DNA of 64,000 bases from Mycobacterium neglectum (GTDB lineage Bacteria; Actinomycetota; Actinomycetes; Mycobacteriales; Mycobacteriaceae). Below the pieces are notes generated by a model that did no database searches, was not told where the DNA came from, and saw only the letters and a list, made by a program, of their open reading frames with translations. The position numbers and the translations under genes are program-made. Positions 7,879 to 15,136 of the stretch are shown piece by piece. The stretch spans positions 62,001 through 126,000 of the forward strand of contig NZ_NVQE01000014.1 in assembly GCF_002591975.1 (NCBI RefSeq). The letters are read 5' to 3'. How positions within the stretch are numbered: position 1 is the stretch's first letter; the number at the start of each line of letters is the position of its first letter.

Positions 7879-9379
7879 ATTGGAGTTCGCGGGGGCCGAC
7901 GACGCCGCGGTCGTCGCTGCCATCGAGGACGGTGCGCGGGCCGAGGCTGCGGCTGGGGCCCGTCGGCTGGCCGCGATCGGTGAACTCAAACGCCGCCGCG
8001 TCCTTGACGATGATGAGCGTGCGCGGTGGGCGTGTGATTGGTGGGATTGCGCGGCCGCCGAGGTGGCCGCGGCGATGAATATCAGCTCGCGGAAGGCATC
8101 GGGTCAGATGCGCATCGCGGTGGCCTTGGGTGATCATCTGCCCGCGGTGGCCGAGTTGTTCGGGCGCGGGGAGTTGAGTGCGCGGGTGGTGGGGGCGATC
8201 ACCTGGCGTACGCAGTTGATCACCGATGCCGCGGTGTGGGCGCTCATCGATCGCGCTATCGCCAAGCGGGCCACGAGGTGGGGTCCGCTCGGGGAGGACA
8301 AGCTGACATCCGCGGTGGACGCGTTGGTGTTGGAGTTCGATGCCGCTGCGGTGATGGCGAGCAAGGCGGTGGCGCGTACCCGCGATTTCGTGATCGGCGA
8401 TATCGAGGATGAGGCCGGGACGACGGCGGTGTGGGGCCGGCTGTCGGCTGCTGACGCCGCGGTGTTGAAGAAGAAGGTGGCTGCGATGGTGGCCACGGTG
8501 TGCGAGAACGATCCGCGGTCGGCCAACGAGCGCCGCGCGGATGCGTTGGGCGCGTTGAGCAACGGCAATGATCATCTGCCGTGTGCGTGCGAATCACCGA
8601 ACTGCCCCGCCCGGCAGAGCAAGCCGACGCCCAAGTCCTCGGTGGTTGTCAACGTCTACACCGACCAAGCCACTCTCGACGGTTTACAGAACACCGCACC
8701 CACCACTCCGGCGCCACACACATCCACACCCGCGGCTCCCGCGCCAGAGACTCGCGCGGTGCCGAGTTCGGCTGCCGCCGCTTCACGTCCCCCGTCGGCG
8801 GGCACGGCACTGTTGTCCGGTACTGAAGCGATGCCGACACCGCTGCTGACCGAGTTGGTGCGCGCCGGCGCCAAGCTGCGACCGATATGCACGCCCGAGC
8901 AGGACTGCGAGCCGGAGTCTGGGTATCGGCCGTCGGCGAAGTTGGCTCGCTTCGTGCAGGCCCGTGATTTGACGTGCCGGTTCCCGGGGTGCACGTCGCC
9001 GGCGGAGTCTTGCGACATCGATCATGTGATCCCATATCCGCTCGGGGCGACACATCCGTCGAATCTGGCGTGTTTGTGCCGAAAACATCATCTTCTCAAG
9101 ACATTTTGGGCCGGGGATTGGGAACTGAAGCTGCTGCCCGATGGTGCGGCGGTGTGGACAGCACCGACCGGGCACACCTATACGACCTATCCGGGGTGTC
9201 GAAGTTTCTTTCCCGACTGGGATACCAACACCGGCGACCTGCCGTCCCCACCACCGGTGGAGACGTTCAGCACCGACCGGGGCTTGATGATGCCCCAACG
9301 TAAACGCACCCGCGCCCAAGTTCGCGCCGCACGCATCAAAGCTGAACGCGAACAAAACAACTCGCCGCCACCGTTTTAA
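7871..9379 (+). CDS. 13E12-repeat-family protein: DUF222 with C-terminal HNH nuclease domain
   Basis: A 502-residue protein. The first 300 residues are the helical DUF222 region (MNISSRKASGQMRIA and following). A Pro/Thr-rich linker covers about 270-330. A C-terminal HNH module starts near residue 367, with CRFPGC, CDIDHVIPY and LACLCRKHHLLKTFW giving the zinc Cys residues and the catalytic His. Such proteins are multicopy in mycobacteria and linked to mobile or DNA-damage-inducible elements; their biological role is not settled. The consensus SOS box on its start codon predicts LexA repression. It sits between two SDR genes that it may have separated by insertion, though no flanking repeats were seen. 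Confidence 0.93.
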   Translation: MFELEFAGADDAAVVAAIEDGARAEAAAGARRLAAIGELKRRRVLDDDERARWACDWWDCAAAEVAAAMNISSRKASGQMRIAVALGDHLPAVAELFGRGELSARVVGAITWRTQLITDAAVWALIDRAIAKRATRWGPLGEDKLTSAVDALVLEFDAAAVMASKAVARTRDFVIGDIEDEAGTTAVWGRLSAADAAVLKKKVAAMVATVCENDPRSANERRADALGALSNGNDHLPCACESPNCPARQSKPTPKSSVVVNVYTDQATLDGLQNTAPTTPAPHTSTPAAPAPETRAVPSSAAAASRPPSAGTALLSGTEAMPTPLLTELVRAGAKLRPICTPEQDCEPESGYRPSAKLARFVQARDLTCRFPGCTSPAESCDIDHVIPYPLGATHPSNLACLCRKHHLLKTFWAGDWELKLLPDGAAVWTAPTGHTYTTYPGCRSFFPDWDTNTGDLPSPPPVETFSTDRGLMMPQRKRTRAQVRAARIKAEREQNNSPPPF

Positions 9380-10227
9380 GCGGTGCCAGGCGCCGACTCC
9401 ATTTTGCGGAGTTCCTTGAGTAACATCTTCGAGACTCGCAGTGCCAACGCGGGTGAGAGGCGCTCCAGGTACCACCACACCTTCCACCACCCGGGCACGA
9501 TGATCATGGCGTCGTTGCGTAGCACCGCACGCAAAACACGCTCGGCGAACTTGTCGGCGTCCATGGGCCGCAACCGTTCCCAGGATTTCTGGAACTCCTC
9601 GCTGGTGAGGCCAGGCGCATTGATTCGCCCGTACTCGCCCCCGGTGAGGATCGGGGTCCGGATCACGCCCGGGCACAGGGCCGAGACGCGCACTCCGTGA
9701 CGCTCGGCTTCGACCCGCATCGTTCTCGAGATCGCGACGACGGCATGTTTGGTGGCGGTGTAGCTCGCCTGGCCCACGGTGGTGTTCAGCCCGGCCATCG
9801 ACGCCGTGTTCACGATGTGGCCGGAACCCTGGCGGATCATCACCGGGTAGACGGCCTGGATTCCATGCACCACGCCGCGCAGGTTCACGTCGAAGACATC
9901 GTTCCAATCGTCGAGCGTGTACGAGTCGATCTCACCGGAAACCCCGATGCCGGCATTGTTGAACAGGTAGTCGAGCCGCCCCGATTCCTGCACCGCCTCC
10001 GCCGCGGCGCTTTCGAAAGCGGCGGCGTCGCGCACATCGAGTTCGATCGCATGCGCCTTGGCGCCGCCATCGCGAAGGCGCTGCGCCAACTCCTGTGCCC
10101 GGCCGATCTGACGGTCGGCGATCCAGACCTCCGCGCCGCCGTTCGACAACTCGGTACTGAGTGCGGCGCCGATACCCGACGCGCCTCCGGTGACGAATGC
10201 GACCTTTCCTGACAGGCTCGATGGCAT
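9376..10227 (-). CDS. short-chain dehydrogenase/reductase (SDR)
   Basis: A 283-residue classical SDR with TGGASGIG at 13-20, NNAG at 90-93, Ser143, and the catalytic Tyr156/Lys160 pair (YTATK). The C-terminal tail (GWWKVWWYLERLSPALALRVSKMLLKELRKM) is aromatic and basic and probably associates with membranes, as in mycobacterial SDRs acting on lipids. It converges on the DUF222/HNH gene with a 4-bp overlap of the stop codons and is divergent from the acetyltransferase gene. The substrate is unknown. TTAAACAGTTAA lies just upstream and may be an operator. Confidence 0.9.
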   Translation of the reverse strand: MPSSLSGKVAFVTGGASGIGAALSTELSNGGAEVWIADRQIGRAQELAQRLRDGGAKAHAIELDVRDAAAFESAAAEAVQESGRLDYLFNNAGIGVSGEIDSYTLDDWNDVFDVNLRGVVHGIQAVYPVMIRQGSGHIVNTASMAGLNTTVGQASYTATKHAVVAISRTMRVEAERHGVRVSALCPGVIRTPILTGGEYGRINAPGLTSEEFQKSWERLRPMDADKFAERVLRAVLRNDAMIIVPGWWKVWWYLERLSPALALRVSKMLLKELRKMESAPGTA

Positions 10228-10296
10228 TGCGAAAGGATAGGCGTTAAACAGTTAAGTGATGGGCATGCCGGCAGACGATGAGCTCGCTTCGTCGCG

Positions 10297-10758
10297 GTGA
10301 GCCAGGACGATCCGCTGGCCGCGCCGCTGCTGGCCGAGTTGGCCGTCGAGTACGCCAGCCGGTACGGCGGCACCGAGCAGCGGGTCATGAAATGGCTGCT
10401 CGAGGAATATCCCGCCGAAGACTTCACCCCACCGGACGGCACTCTGCTGATCGGCCTTCTCGACGGCCGTCCCGTTACCGGCGGTGCATTCAGGCGATTC
10501 GACGCCACCAGGGCCGAACTCAAACGGATATGGACCGACAGCAGGCATCGGCAGCGCGGCTACGCGAAGGCGGCACTGGCCGAACTCGAGCGCGAAATCG
10601 CTGCACGAGGGTATCGCCGCGTCTACCTCACGACCGGTGATCGCCAGCCCGAGGCCGAGGCGCTCTACCTGTCGTCGGGGTACACGCGCCTCACCGGGCC
10701 GCTCCCCGCCGCGAGTGGCGGCTATCCGGTCGCCTTCGAAAAGTCTCTCGGCAGATAG
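10297..10758 (+). CDS. GNAT-family N-acetyltransferase
   Basis: A 153-residue GNAT domain with a GTG start. The acetyl-CoA-binding motif A is LKRIWTDSRHRQRGYAKA, where R-x-x-G-x-A forms the pyrophosphate loop. The C-terminal ALYLSSGYTRL segment is the typical motif B. GNAT enzymes acetylate amines on antibiotics, metabolites or proteins; nothing here indicates the substrate. It is divergent from the SDR gene with 69 bp between, a gap that must hold both promoters. Confidence 0.88.
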   Translation: MSQDDPLAAPLLAELAVEYASRYGGTEQRVMKWLLEEYPAEDFTPPDGTLLIGLLDGRPVTGGAFRRFDATRAELKRIWTDSRHRQRGYAKAALAELEREIAARGYRRVYLTTGDRQPEAEALYLSSGYTRLTGPLPAASGGYPVAFEKSLGR

Positions 10759-10797
10759 GCTTGCCCGCAGGGTGTCGTGGCGACACCGGGGGTGGAA

Positions 10798-11094
10798 ATG
10801 TCCTTGTCACAGACGGCGGTCGGGTGGCTGCTTCTCGCCGCCGCCGCGCTGACGGCGGTCTTCGGCCTGGCGTCGCGGGTCTTCATCGGTCGCAGGCGCG
10901 GCACCAAGCCCGTGCGGGCGATGGTGCGAACCTTCCGCAGGACCGGGATCGCGCGGGTGCTGTTCGGTCGCTTCGAGAGTGAAGTACTCGACGACGACGA
11001 ACTGGACAGCATGATCCTGATGCCCACCGTCGTGGTGGCCTGCGGCCTCTGTCTGACGGCGCTGTTCTTGCTGGGCTACAACACGCTGGCCTGA
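10798..11094 (+). CDS. small membrane protein, two predicted helices
   Basis: A 98-residue protein with hydrophobic segments at about residues 6-26 and 74-95, joined by a basic then acidic loop (RRRGTKPVRAMVRTFRRTG, later EVLDDDELDS). I do not recognise it. The ATG at 10798 is favoured by GGGGGTGG just upstream; an in-frame GTG at 10777 would add seven residues. It lies 39 bp after the acetyltransferase gene and could be cotranscribed with it. Confidence 0.65.
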   Translation: MSLSQTAVGWLLLAAAALTAVFGLASRVFIGRRRGTKPVRAMVRTFRRTGIARVLFGRFESEVLDDDELDSMILMPTVVVACGLCLTALFLLGYNTLA

Positions 11095-11112
11095 GCCGCG
11101 GCGCCTAAGATA

Positions 11113-11122
11113 CGATATATTG
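11113..11122. promoter_or_regulatory. candidate GntR operator at its own start codon
   Basis: CGATATATTG lies directly before the ATG of the GntR gene. It differs by one base from the perfect palindrome CAATATATTG at 12847-12856. Autoregulation by the GntR protein is inferred from this match and from the position. Confidence 0.4.
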
Positions 11123-11123
11123 C

Positions 11124-11786
11124 ATGCCGGTTCCTACGGAGAGTGGAAAGCACGCACGGTCCCTGCTGCGGGAGAAGGCCTATGAGTCCCTCCGGGACGC
11201 GATCATCCACGGAACCTTCCTCCCGGGCGAGAAGCTGCGCGACTCGGAGCTAGAGGAATGGCTCGGTGTGAGCCGTACCCCCATCCGTGAGGCCGTCGGG
11301 CGGCTCGAGGTGGCCGGGCTTGTTCACACCACCCCGGGCCGGTCCACCGTGGTGTCGACGATCGAGCGCAAGACCGTGCTGGATGCCCAGGCGGTCGCGG
11401 CCGCGATGCACGCGCTCGCGGTCCGGACCGCGGTGCCGCTGATGGGAAGCGCCGAGATCAAGGCGATGACGAAAGCCAACAAGGAGTTCGCCGCTGCGTT
11501 CGCCAACGGTGACGCCGACGCCGCCATGCGCAGCGACGACGAGTTTCACGGCGTGGCCGTCGACGCGAGTCGGAACGAGACCATCCGATCGGTACTCGAA
11601 CAGGTCACCCCGGTGTTGCGCAGGCTCGAATTCCTGCGCTTCTCGTCGTTGACCGGCCGGCAGTCGATCGCGCAGCACAAGCGAATCATCGACTGCTGCC
11701 GTCGAGGTGATGCCGAAGCGGCAGCACTGGCGGCACAACAGAATTGGGAGACATTGGCGTCTCTCGTCGATTTCGACACGAATTGA
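11124..11786 (+). CDS. GntR-family regulator with FCD ligand domain
   Basis: A 220-residue protein. The N-terminal winged helix (about residues 14-78) contains PGEKLRDSELEEWLGVSRTPIREAVGRLEVAGLV, a textbook FadR-subfamily recognition region. The all-helical FCD domain follows (about 85-215), with metal-ligand-type residues in DDEFHGVAVDA and an AQHKRIIDCCRRGD segment. FCD regulators sense carboxylic acids or similar metabolites. It lies 36 bp upstream of the EthD gene on the same strand, so that gene is a likely target. The promoter must lie in the short AT-rich stretch just before the start. Confidence 0.92.
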   Translation: MPVPTESGKHARSLLREKAYESLRDAIIHGTFLPGEKLRDSELEEWLGVSRTPIREAVGRLEVAGLVHTTPGRSTVVSTIERKTVLDAQAVAAAMHALAVRTAVPLMGSAEIKAMTKANKEFAAAFANGDADAAMRSDDEFHGVAVDASRNETIRSVLEQVTPVLRRLEFLRFSSLTGRQSIAQHKRIIDCCRRGDAEAAALAAQQNWETLASLVDFDTN

Positions 11787-11822
11787 CGTCGGCCGCTGGC
11801 CACGTCCGAACAGAAGGATCCC

Positions 11823-12143
11823 ATGTCCGAAACAAAGATCACTGTCATCTATGACAACCCGACCGACCCGGCGGCATTCGAAGCGGGTTACCAGGACGAG
11901 CAGTTGGAGGCCTTCCGTCGGATCCCGGGGTACCTCCGGCTCGAAACGTCCAAAGTGTGGCCGAAGGAGGACGGCAGCCCGACGCCGGCCTACCGAATGA
12001 TCGATCTGTACTACCCCGACTACGACACCGCCTGCGACGCCGTCATCACGCCCGAAGCCGGCGCCTTCTTCGAGGCGATGGCGCGGTTGTCCACCGGCGG
12101 TGTTCGGGTGCTGATGTCAGACGTCGAAGTCAGTTCGCACTGA
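11823..12143 (+). CDS. EthD-domain protein
   Basis: A 106-residue ferredoxin-like (dimeric alpha-beta barrel) protein. The opening KITVIYDNPTDPAAFEAGY is characteristic of EthD, first found with the ethyl-tert-butyl-ether monooxygenase EthABCD. EthD is needed for that oxidation but has no fixed biochemical role; related proteins act as small monooxygenases or polyketide/steroid cyclases. An AAGGA ribosome site precedes the ATG. It is probably cotranscribed with the GntR gene. No P450 or other oxygenase is adjacent. Confidence 0.82.
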   Translation: MSETKITVIYDNPTDPAAFEAGYQDEQLEAFRRIPGYLRLETSKVWPKEDGSPTPAYRMIDLYYPDYDTACDAVITPEAGAFFEAMARLSTGGVRVLMSDVEVSSH

Positions 12144-12190
12144 GCCCGGCTCACCGTCGGTCGCGGAGCACCCCAGGCGACGGCTGGCCA

Positions 12191-12625
12191 TCACAGTGCC
12201 GCGAGTGCTGCCGAGAGTCGACCGACGAGATCGCCTGCGCCGCCGTCATACATCGGACCCTGGCCGTCGGCCAGTATTCGCCGCAGCCTAGCCATGCCCA
12301 TGGCGTTGATGCGGCGCGGCGCATGTAGCTGCAGGGTGATCGCGTCGATCAGTTCTGTCGAGGCTCTGACGTTGCGACGGTGAACGGCGACCATCGAGCT
12401 GCCCGGCGCGCGACCCGAGTGCGCCTGCTCGACGGCTCTGCGCAGCGCCCGGGCGATCGCATGGCGCTCGCGATCGGACCGTAGACGTTCGGCATGAAGG
12501 GCGAGCGCGGTGCCGGCGTGGGGGATAACCCCGACCGCGAGCTGATGATCCAGTCTGCTGGTGAAAAGCCGGGCCACGAGGTGCGCACCGATGGTCGGAA
12601 CCCCGGCAGCGGTCGGATAATTCAT
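12191..12625 (-). CDS. conserved hypothetical protein, 144 aa
   Basis: I do not recognise this family. The ATG at 12625 is preceded by AGGAG five bases upstream, so an in-frame reading that begins 30 bp earlier is not preferred. The protein is soluble, Ala/Arg-rich and mostly helical, with HAERLRSDRERHAIARALRRAV in the middle and INAMGMARLRRILADGQGPMY toward the end. It is divergent from the ECF sigma-factor gene across 295 bp, so a shared regulatory link is possible but unproven. Confidence 0.65.
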   Translation of the reverse strand: MNYPTAAGVPTIGAHLVARLFTSRLDHQLAVGVIPHAGTALALHAERLRSDRERHAIARALRRAVEQAHSGRAPGSSMVAVHRRNVRASTELIDAITLQLHAPRRINAMGMARLRRILADGQGPMYDGGAGDLVGRLSAALAAL

Positions 12626-12920
12626 TGTTTCTCCTGGATTGAAGGCCTGTAACACCTTCGAAGACGGCCGAATTCATGCTCGGCGTTCGTCCCTGTGAGG
12701 CGGTTCACATTCCGGTGCCTCCGGCGAGGAAGCCCAGGCTTCCAGGCACTCAGAGGTCCTGGTTAGCGCGGCCCTCACCCATGACGATTTGCCGTATGGA
12801 TCGGGTCGTCTGCGAGGAGCATGCCGCCGCAGAAGAATGCAAAGTGCAATATATTGGATGTCGCCAGTGTTCATTCGAGCATCCGTAGATCACGTTGCAC
12901 GCTCGAATCGAGGATTTCCG
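12626..12920. promoter_or_regulatory. divergent intergenic region upstream of the ECF sigma gene
   Basis: This 295-bp gap carries the promoters of the divergent hypothetical gene and the sigma-factor gene. It contains the CAATATATTG palindrome at 12847-12856. A 35-codon frame (12781-12888) with four Cys residues also lies here and is treated as doubtful. No clear GGAAC/CGTT-type ECF promoter could be seen by eye. Confidence 0.5.
12847..12856. promoter_or_regulatory. 10-bp perfect palindrome CAATATATTG
   Basis: A perfect palindrome 65 bp before the sigma-factor start. It matches, with one mismatch, the element at the start of the GntR gene (11113-11122). It may be a second operator of the same regulator. 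Confidence 0.35.
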
Positions 12921-13514
12921 ATGAACCTGACCCACGACGAGGACGAACAAGTGCAATTCGTCCGCGACGTCATGCCCCACTTCGACTACCTGCACACCAA
13001 TGCGCGGGCGATGACGGGCTGCCGCGCGGACGCCGAAGACCTGGTGCAGGACACCATGCTCAAGGCGTACGTCGGTCTGCAGAGCTTCCGGCCCGGTGGC
13101 AACATGCGGGCCTGGCTGCACCGCATCATGTCCAACGTCTTCGTCGACAACTATCGAAGCGCGAAGCGGCGGCCACCGACGCGGCTGACCGGCGACGTGG
13201 CGCTCGAAGTCGAGCATTCGGAGGCGGCAGCGACCCGACCCGACGCCAGGTCGGCCGAGGTGCACGCTCTGGAGCCGCTGTCGGGGGACGTCGCCAGTGC
13301 GGTTCGGGCGCTTCCTGAGGATCTCAAGCTCACCGTCTTCTATGCGCACGTCCTGGAATACCGCAACGTGGAGATCGCTGCCATCCTCGGCATTCCGGTC
13401 GGGACCGTGGCGTCCCGTTTGCATCGTGCACACCGACGGATGCGGGAACTGTTGCAGCGCAGTGCTTTCGGTTGCGCATCCGCCGGGCAACCGGACCGCC
13501 GGGAGATCGGATGA
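12921..13514 (+). CDS. ECF-type RNA polymerase sigma factor
   Basis: A 197-residue sigma-70 protein with only regions 2 and 4. Region 2 contains ADAEDLVQDTMLKAYVGLQSF and NMRAWLHRIMSNVFVDNYR (about residues 34-77). Region 4 contains ALPEDLKLTVFYAHVLEY and EIAAILGIPVGTVASRLHRAHRRMREL (about 135-185). It resembles the SigE/SigH-type group. ATG 12921 follows a GAGGA motif. No recognisable anti-sigma gene (ZAS or RsrA type) is next to it. The short decayed frame at 13511-13640 is in the position where one would be expected. Confidence 0.92.
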   Translation: MNLTHDEDEQVQFVRDVMPHFDYLHTNARAMTGCRADAEDLVQDTMLKAYVGLQSFRPGGNMRAWLHRIMSNVFVDNYRSAKRRPPTRLTGDVALEVEHSEAAATRPDARSAEVHALEPLSGDVASAVRALPEDLKLTVFYAHVLEYRNVEIAAILGIPVGTVASRLHRAHRRMRELLQRSAFGCASAGQPDRREIG

Positions 13515-13640
13515 CGGGCGTGACCGCCGGTTTCGCTTTCACTGCAGACCAACTCGACATCATCGCGGAGCGGATCACATGTCACTGCGGCGTTCCTGGA
13601 CGGTGTGGTCGCGGCGCTGGAAGAGGCGCTCGCGGGATAG
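13511..13640 (+). pseudogene. short frame directly after the sigma gene, apparently frameshifted
   Basis: ATG 13511 overlaps the sigma stop codon and opens MTGVTAGFAFTADQLDIIAE. After about residue 22 that frame runs into Arg/Gly-rich noise. The +2 frame picks up at about 13574 with the sensible ending AAFLDGVVAALEEALAG and a TAG at 13638-13640. The two halves together look like a coupled protein of about 43 residues broken by one frameshift. A sequencing error or a coincidence are alternatives. The function is unknown; position suggests a sigma-associated small protein. Confidence 0.35.
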
Positions 13641-13645
13641 CTTTG

Positions 13646-13662
13646 GGTTCAGTATGTGAACC
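13646..13662. promoter_or_regulatory. HxlR operator 1 (GGTTCA-N5-TGAACC)
   Basis: A 17-bp inverted repeat with perfect 6-bp arms, 17 bp before the HxlR start. The same arms and spacing recur at 16351-16367, upstream of the neighbouring operon. Binding by the HxlR protein is inferred. Confidence 0.6.
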
Positions 13663-13679
13663 GATAGAGTGGTGGGGTC

Positions 13680-14153
13680 ATGACGAGCCCCGACAATCTG
13701 TCGCACCGCTTCGAGGTGGAGTCCGTCGAGCGCACCCTCGCGCTCGTCGGCGAGCGGTGGACCTTCGTCATCCTTCGCGAGATCTTTCTGGGCGTGCGCC
13801 GTTTCGGTCAGATCGCGCGCAACCTCAACATCCCTCGTCCGACCCTGGCGGCGCGCCTGCGCTCCCTTGTCGAGAACGGCCTGTTGGTCAAGGTGCCCTA
13901 TGGGCAGAACGGGGAGCGCTTCGAGTACCGGCTGACCGACTCGGGCCGCGACCTGTTTCCCGCCGTCGTGACCCTGATGCAGTGGGGTGACAAGCATCTG
14001 CCAGTCCCGCAGGGGCCACCGCTGGTGTTGAGGCACAAGTTATGCGGACATCTCGCCGAGGCTCGCCTGGTCTGCAATCACTGCAACGAGGAGCTCACGG
14101 CTCGCAACGTGACACCCGAACCCGGTTCCGGTTTCGGCGGAGCACAGGAGTGA
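13680..14153 (+). CDS. HxlR-family transcriptional regulator with C-terminal zinc-ribbon-like tail
   Basis: A 157-residue protein. The HxlR winged helix spans about residues 15-105 (LALVGERWTFVILREIFLGVRRFGQIARNLNI, then TLAARLRSLVENGLL and the wing FEYRLTDSGRDL). The tail carries CGHLAEARLVCNHCNEEL, with C..H..C..C able to bind zinc. HxlR proteins commonly sense aldehydes or redox signals. A GGTTCA-N5-TGAACC palindrome lies upstream of this gene and of the oxidoreductase operon at 16293-14078, so this protein probably controls both. Its last 76 bp overlap the luciferase-like gene on the other strand. Confidence 0.9.
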   Translation: MTSPDNLSHRFEVESVERTLALVGERWTFVILREIFLGVRRFGQIARNLNIPRPTLAARLRSLVENGLLVKVPYGQNGERFEYRLTDSGRDLFPAVVTLMQWGDKHLPVPQGPPLVLRHKLCGHLAEARLVCNHCNEELTARNVTPEPGSGFGGAQE

Positions 14154-15136
14154 ACCCCGTGCACGCTGAGGAAATCGGACGCACACCTTAGAGTCTCGCG
14201 TCCTCCCGGGTCGTTCGCGGTCGCCGGAATCACGGCAACGGTATCGGCGCCGGCGGCCATGAACTCGGCGAGCCTGCCGGTGACTTCGGAAGCCGTGCCG
14301 AAGGCGCCGAGAAGCCGGGACAACTCGGAGGGAATGGCCGCCGTCAGTTCCGAGCGGTGCGTGCCGCGGCGGGCGTCGGCGACCAGCGAGCCGAAACCGA
14401 GGTCGGTGAACATCTCGCCGTAGCCGGGTGGCCGCAGGTAGACGGCGATCTGGCCGGCGACCTGTCGCCACGTCTGTTCGGCCGGGTCCACCGCGGCCGG
14501 CACCCACACCGTCAGGTGCAGGGGTTGGCGGTCCGCGGCTCTCGCGTACCCGTCGATGCGTTCACGAATCTGTGCCACCCGTGCCGGGGTGGCCAAGTTC
14601 AGGACAAGCTCGTCGGCGTGCACGGCGGCCAGCCGCACCATGTCGTCGCCGAAGGCGCCCACGGCGATGCGAGCACTCGGCAACGGATGACGCAATCGGA
14701 AACCGTGGCTGGACAACAGATCTCCGTTGTAGCTGCTGCGTTGACCGGCCAGCATTGGCCGCAGCACGTCAATCGTCTCGCGCATCCGCGCCACGCTGCG
14801 GCCCCAGTCCCGGCCATGCCATCCGGTCACGATCATCGGGCTCGAGGCGCCGAGTGCAACGCTCACCTGCGCCCCTGTCAACGACGCGATGGTGCTGGCG
14901 CCCAGTGCGATTCCGGCCGGAGCACGCGCACTGATAGGCAGCGGGCCGATGTTCATTCGCATCCCGGGTGCCTGTGCGGCGATCGCCGTGGCCAAGGCAA
15001 ACGCGTCGTAGGTGGCCATCTCACCCACCCAGAGTCCGCGCAGACCGGCCCGCCAGGCTTCGTGGGCCACGTCGACCGCCTCGGCGTCGGGGCGGTCGAG
15101 CCAGAAGGGCAGCGCCGCCTCGATCCGGCGACTCAT
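14078..15136 (-). CDS. luciferase-like (LLM) flavin/F420 oxidoreductase
   Basis: A 352-residue TIM-barrel protein of the bacterial luciferase-like family. It has GLWVGEMATYDAFALATAIAAQ near the N-terminus, RMNIGPLPISARAPAGIALGASTIASL, LGASSPMIVTGWHGRDW, and ARIAVGAFGDDMVRLAA. Family members use FMNH2 or F420; the latter is common in mycobacteria. The start ATG overlaps the stop of the upstream acyl-CoA-dehydrogenase-like gene by 4 bp. The C-terminal 25 residues (SVHGVHSCAPPKPEPGSG...) fall in the antisense overlap with the HxlR gene and look like an add-on. The substrate is unknown. Confidence 0.88.
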   Translation of the reverse strand: MSRRIEAALPFWLDRPDAEAVDVAHEAWRAGLRGLWVGEMATYDAFALATAIAAQAPGMRMNIGPLPISARAPAGIALGASTIASLTGAQVSVALGASSPMIVTGWHGRDWGRSVARMRETIDVLRPMLAGQRSSYNGDLLSSHGFRLRHPLPSARIAVGAFGDDMVRLAAVHADELVLNLATPARVAQIRERIDGYARAADRQPLHLTVWVPAAVDPAEQTWRQVAGQIAVYLRPPGYGEMFTDLGFGSLVADARRGTHRSELTAAIPSELSRLLGAFGTASEVTGRLAEFMAAGADTVAVIPATANDPGGRETLRCASDFLSVHGVHSCAPPKPEPGSGVTLRAVSSSLQ

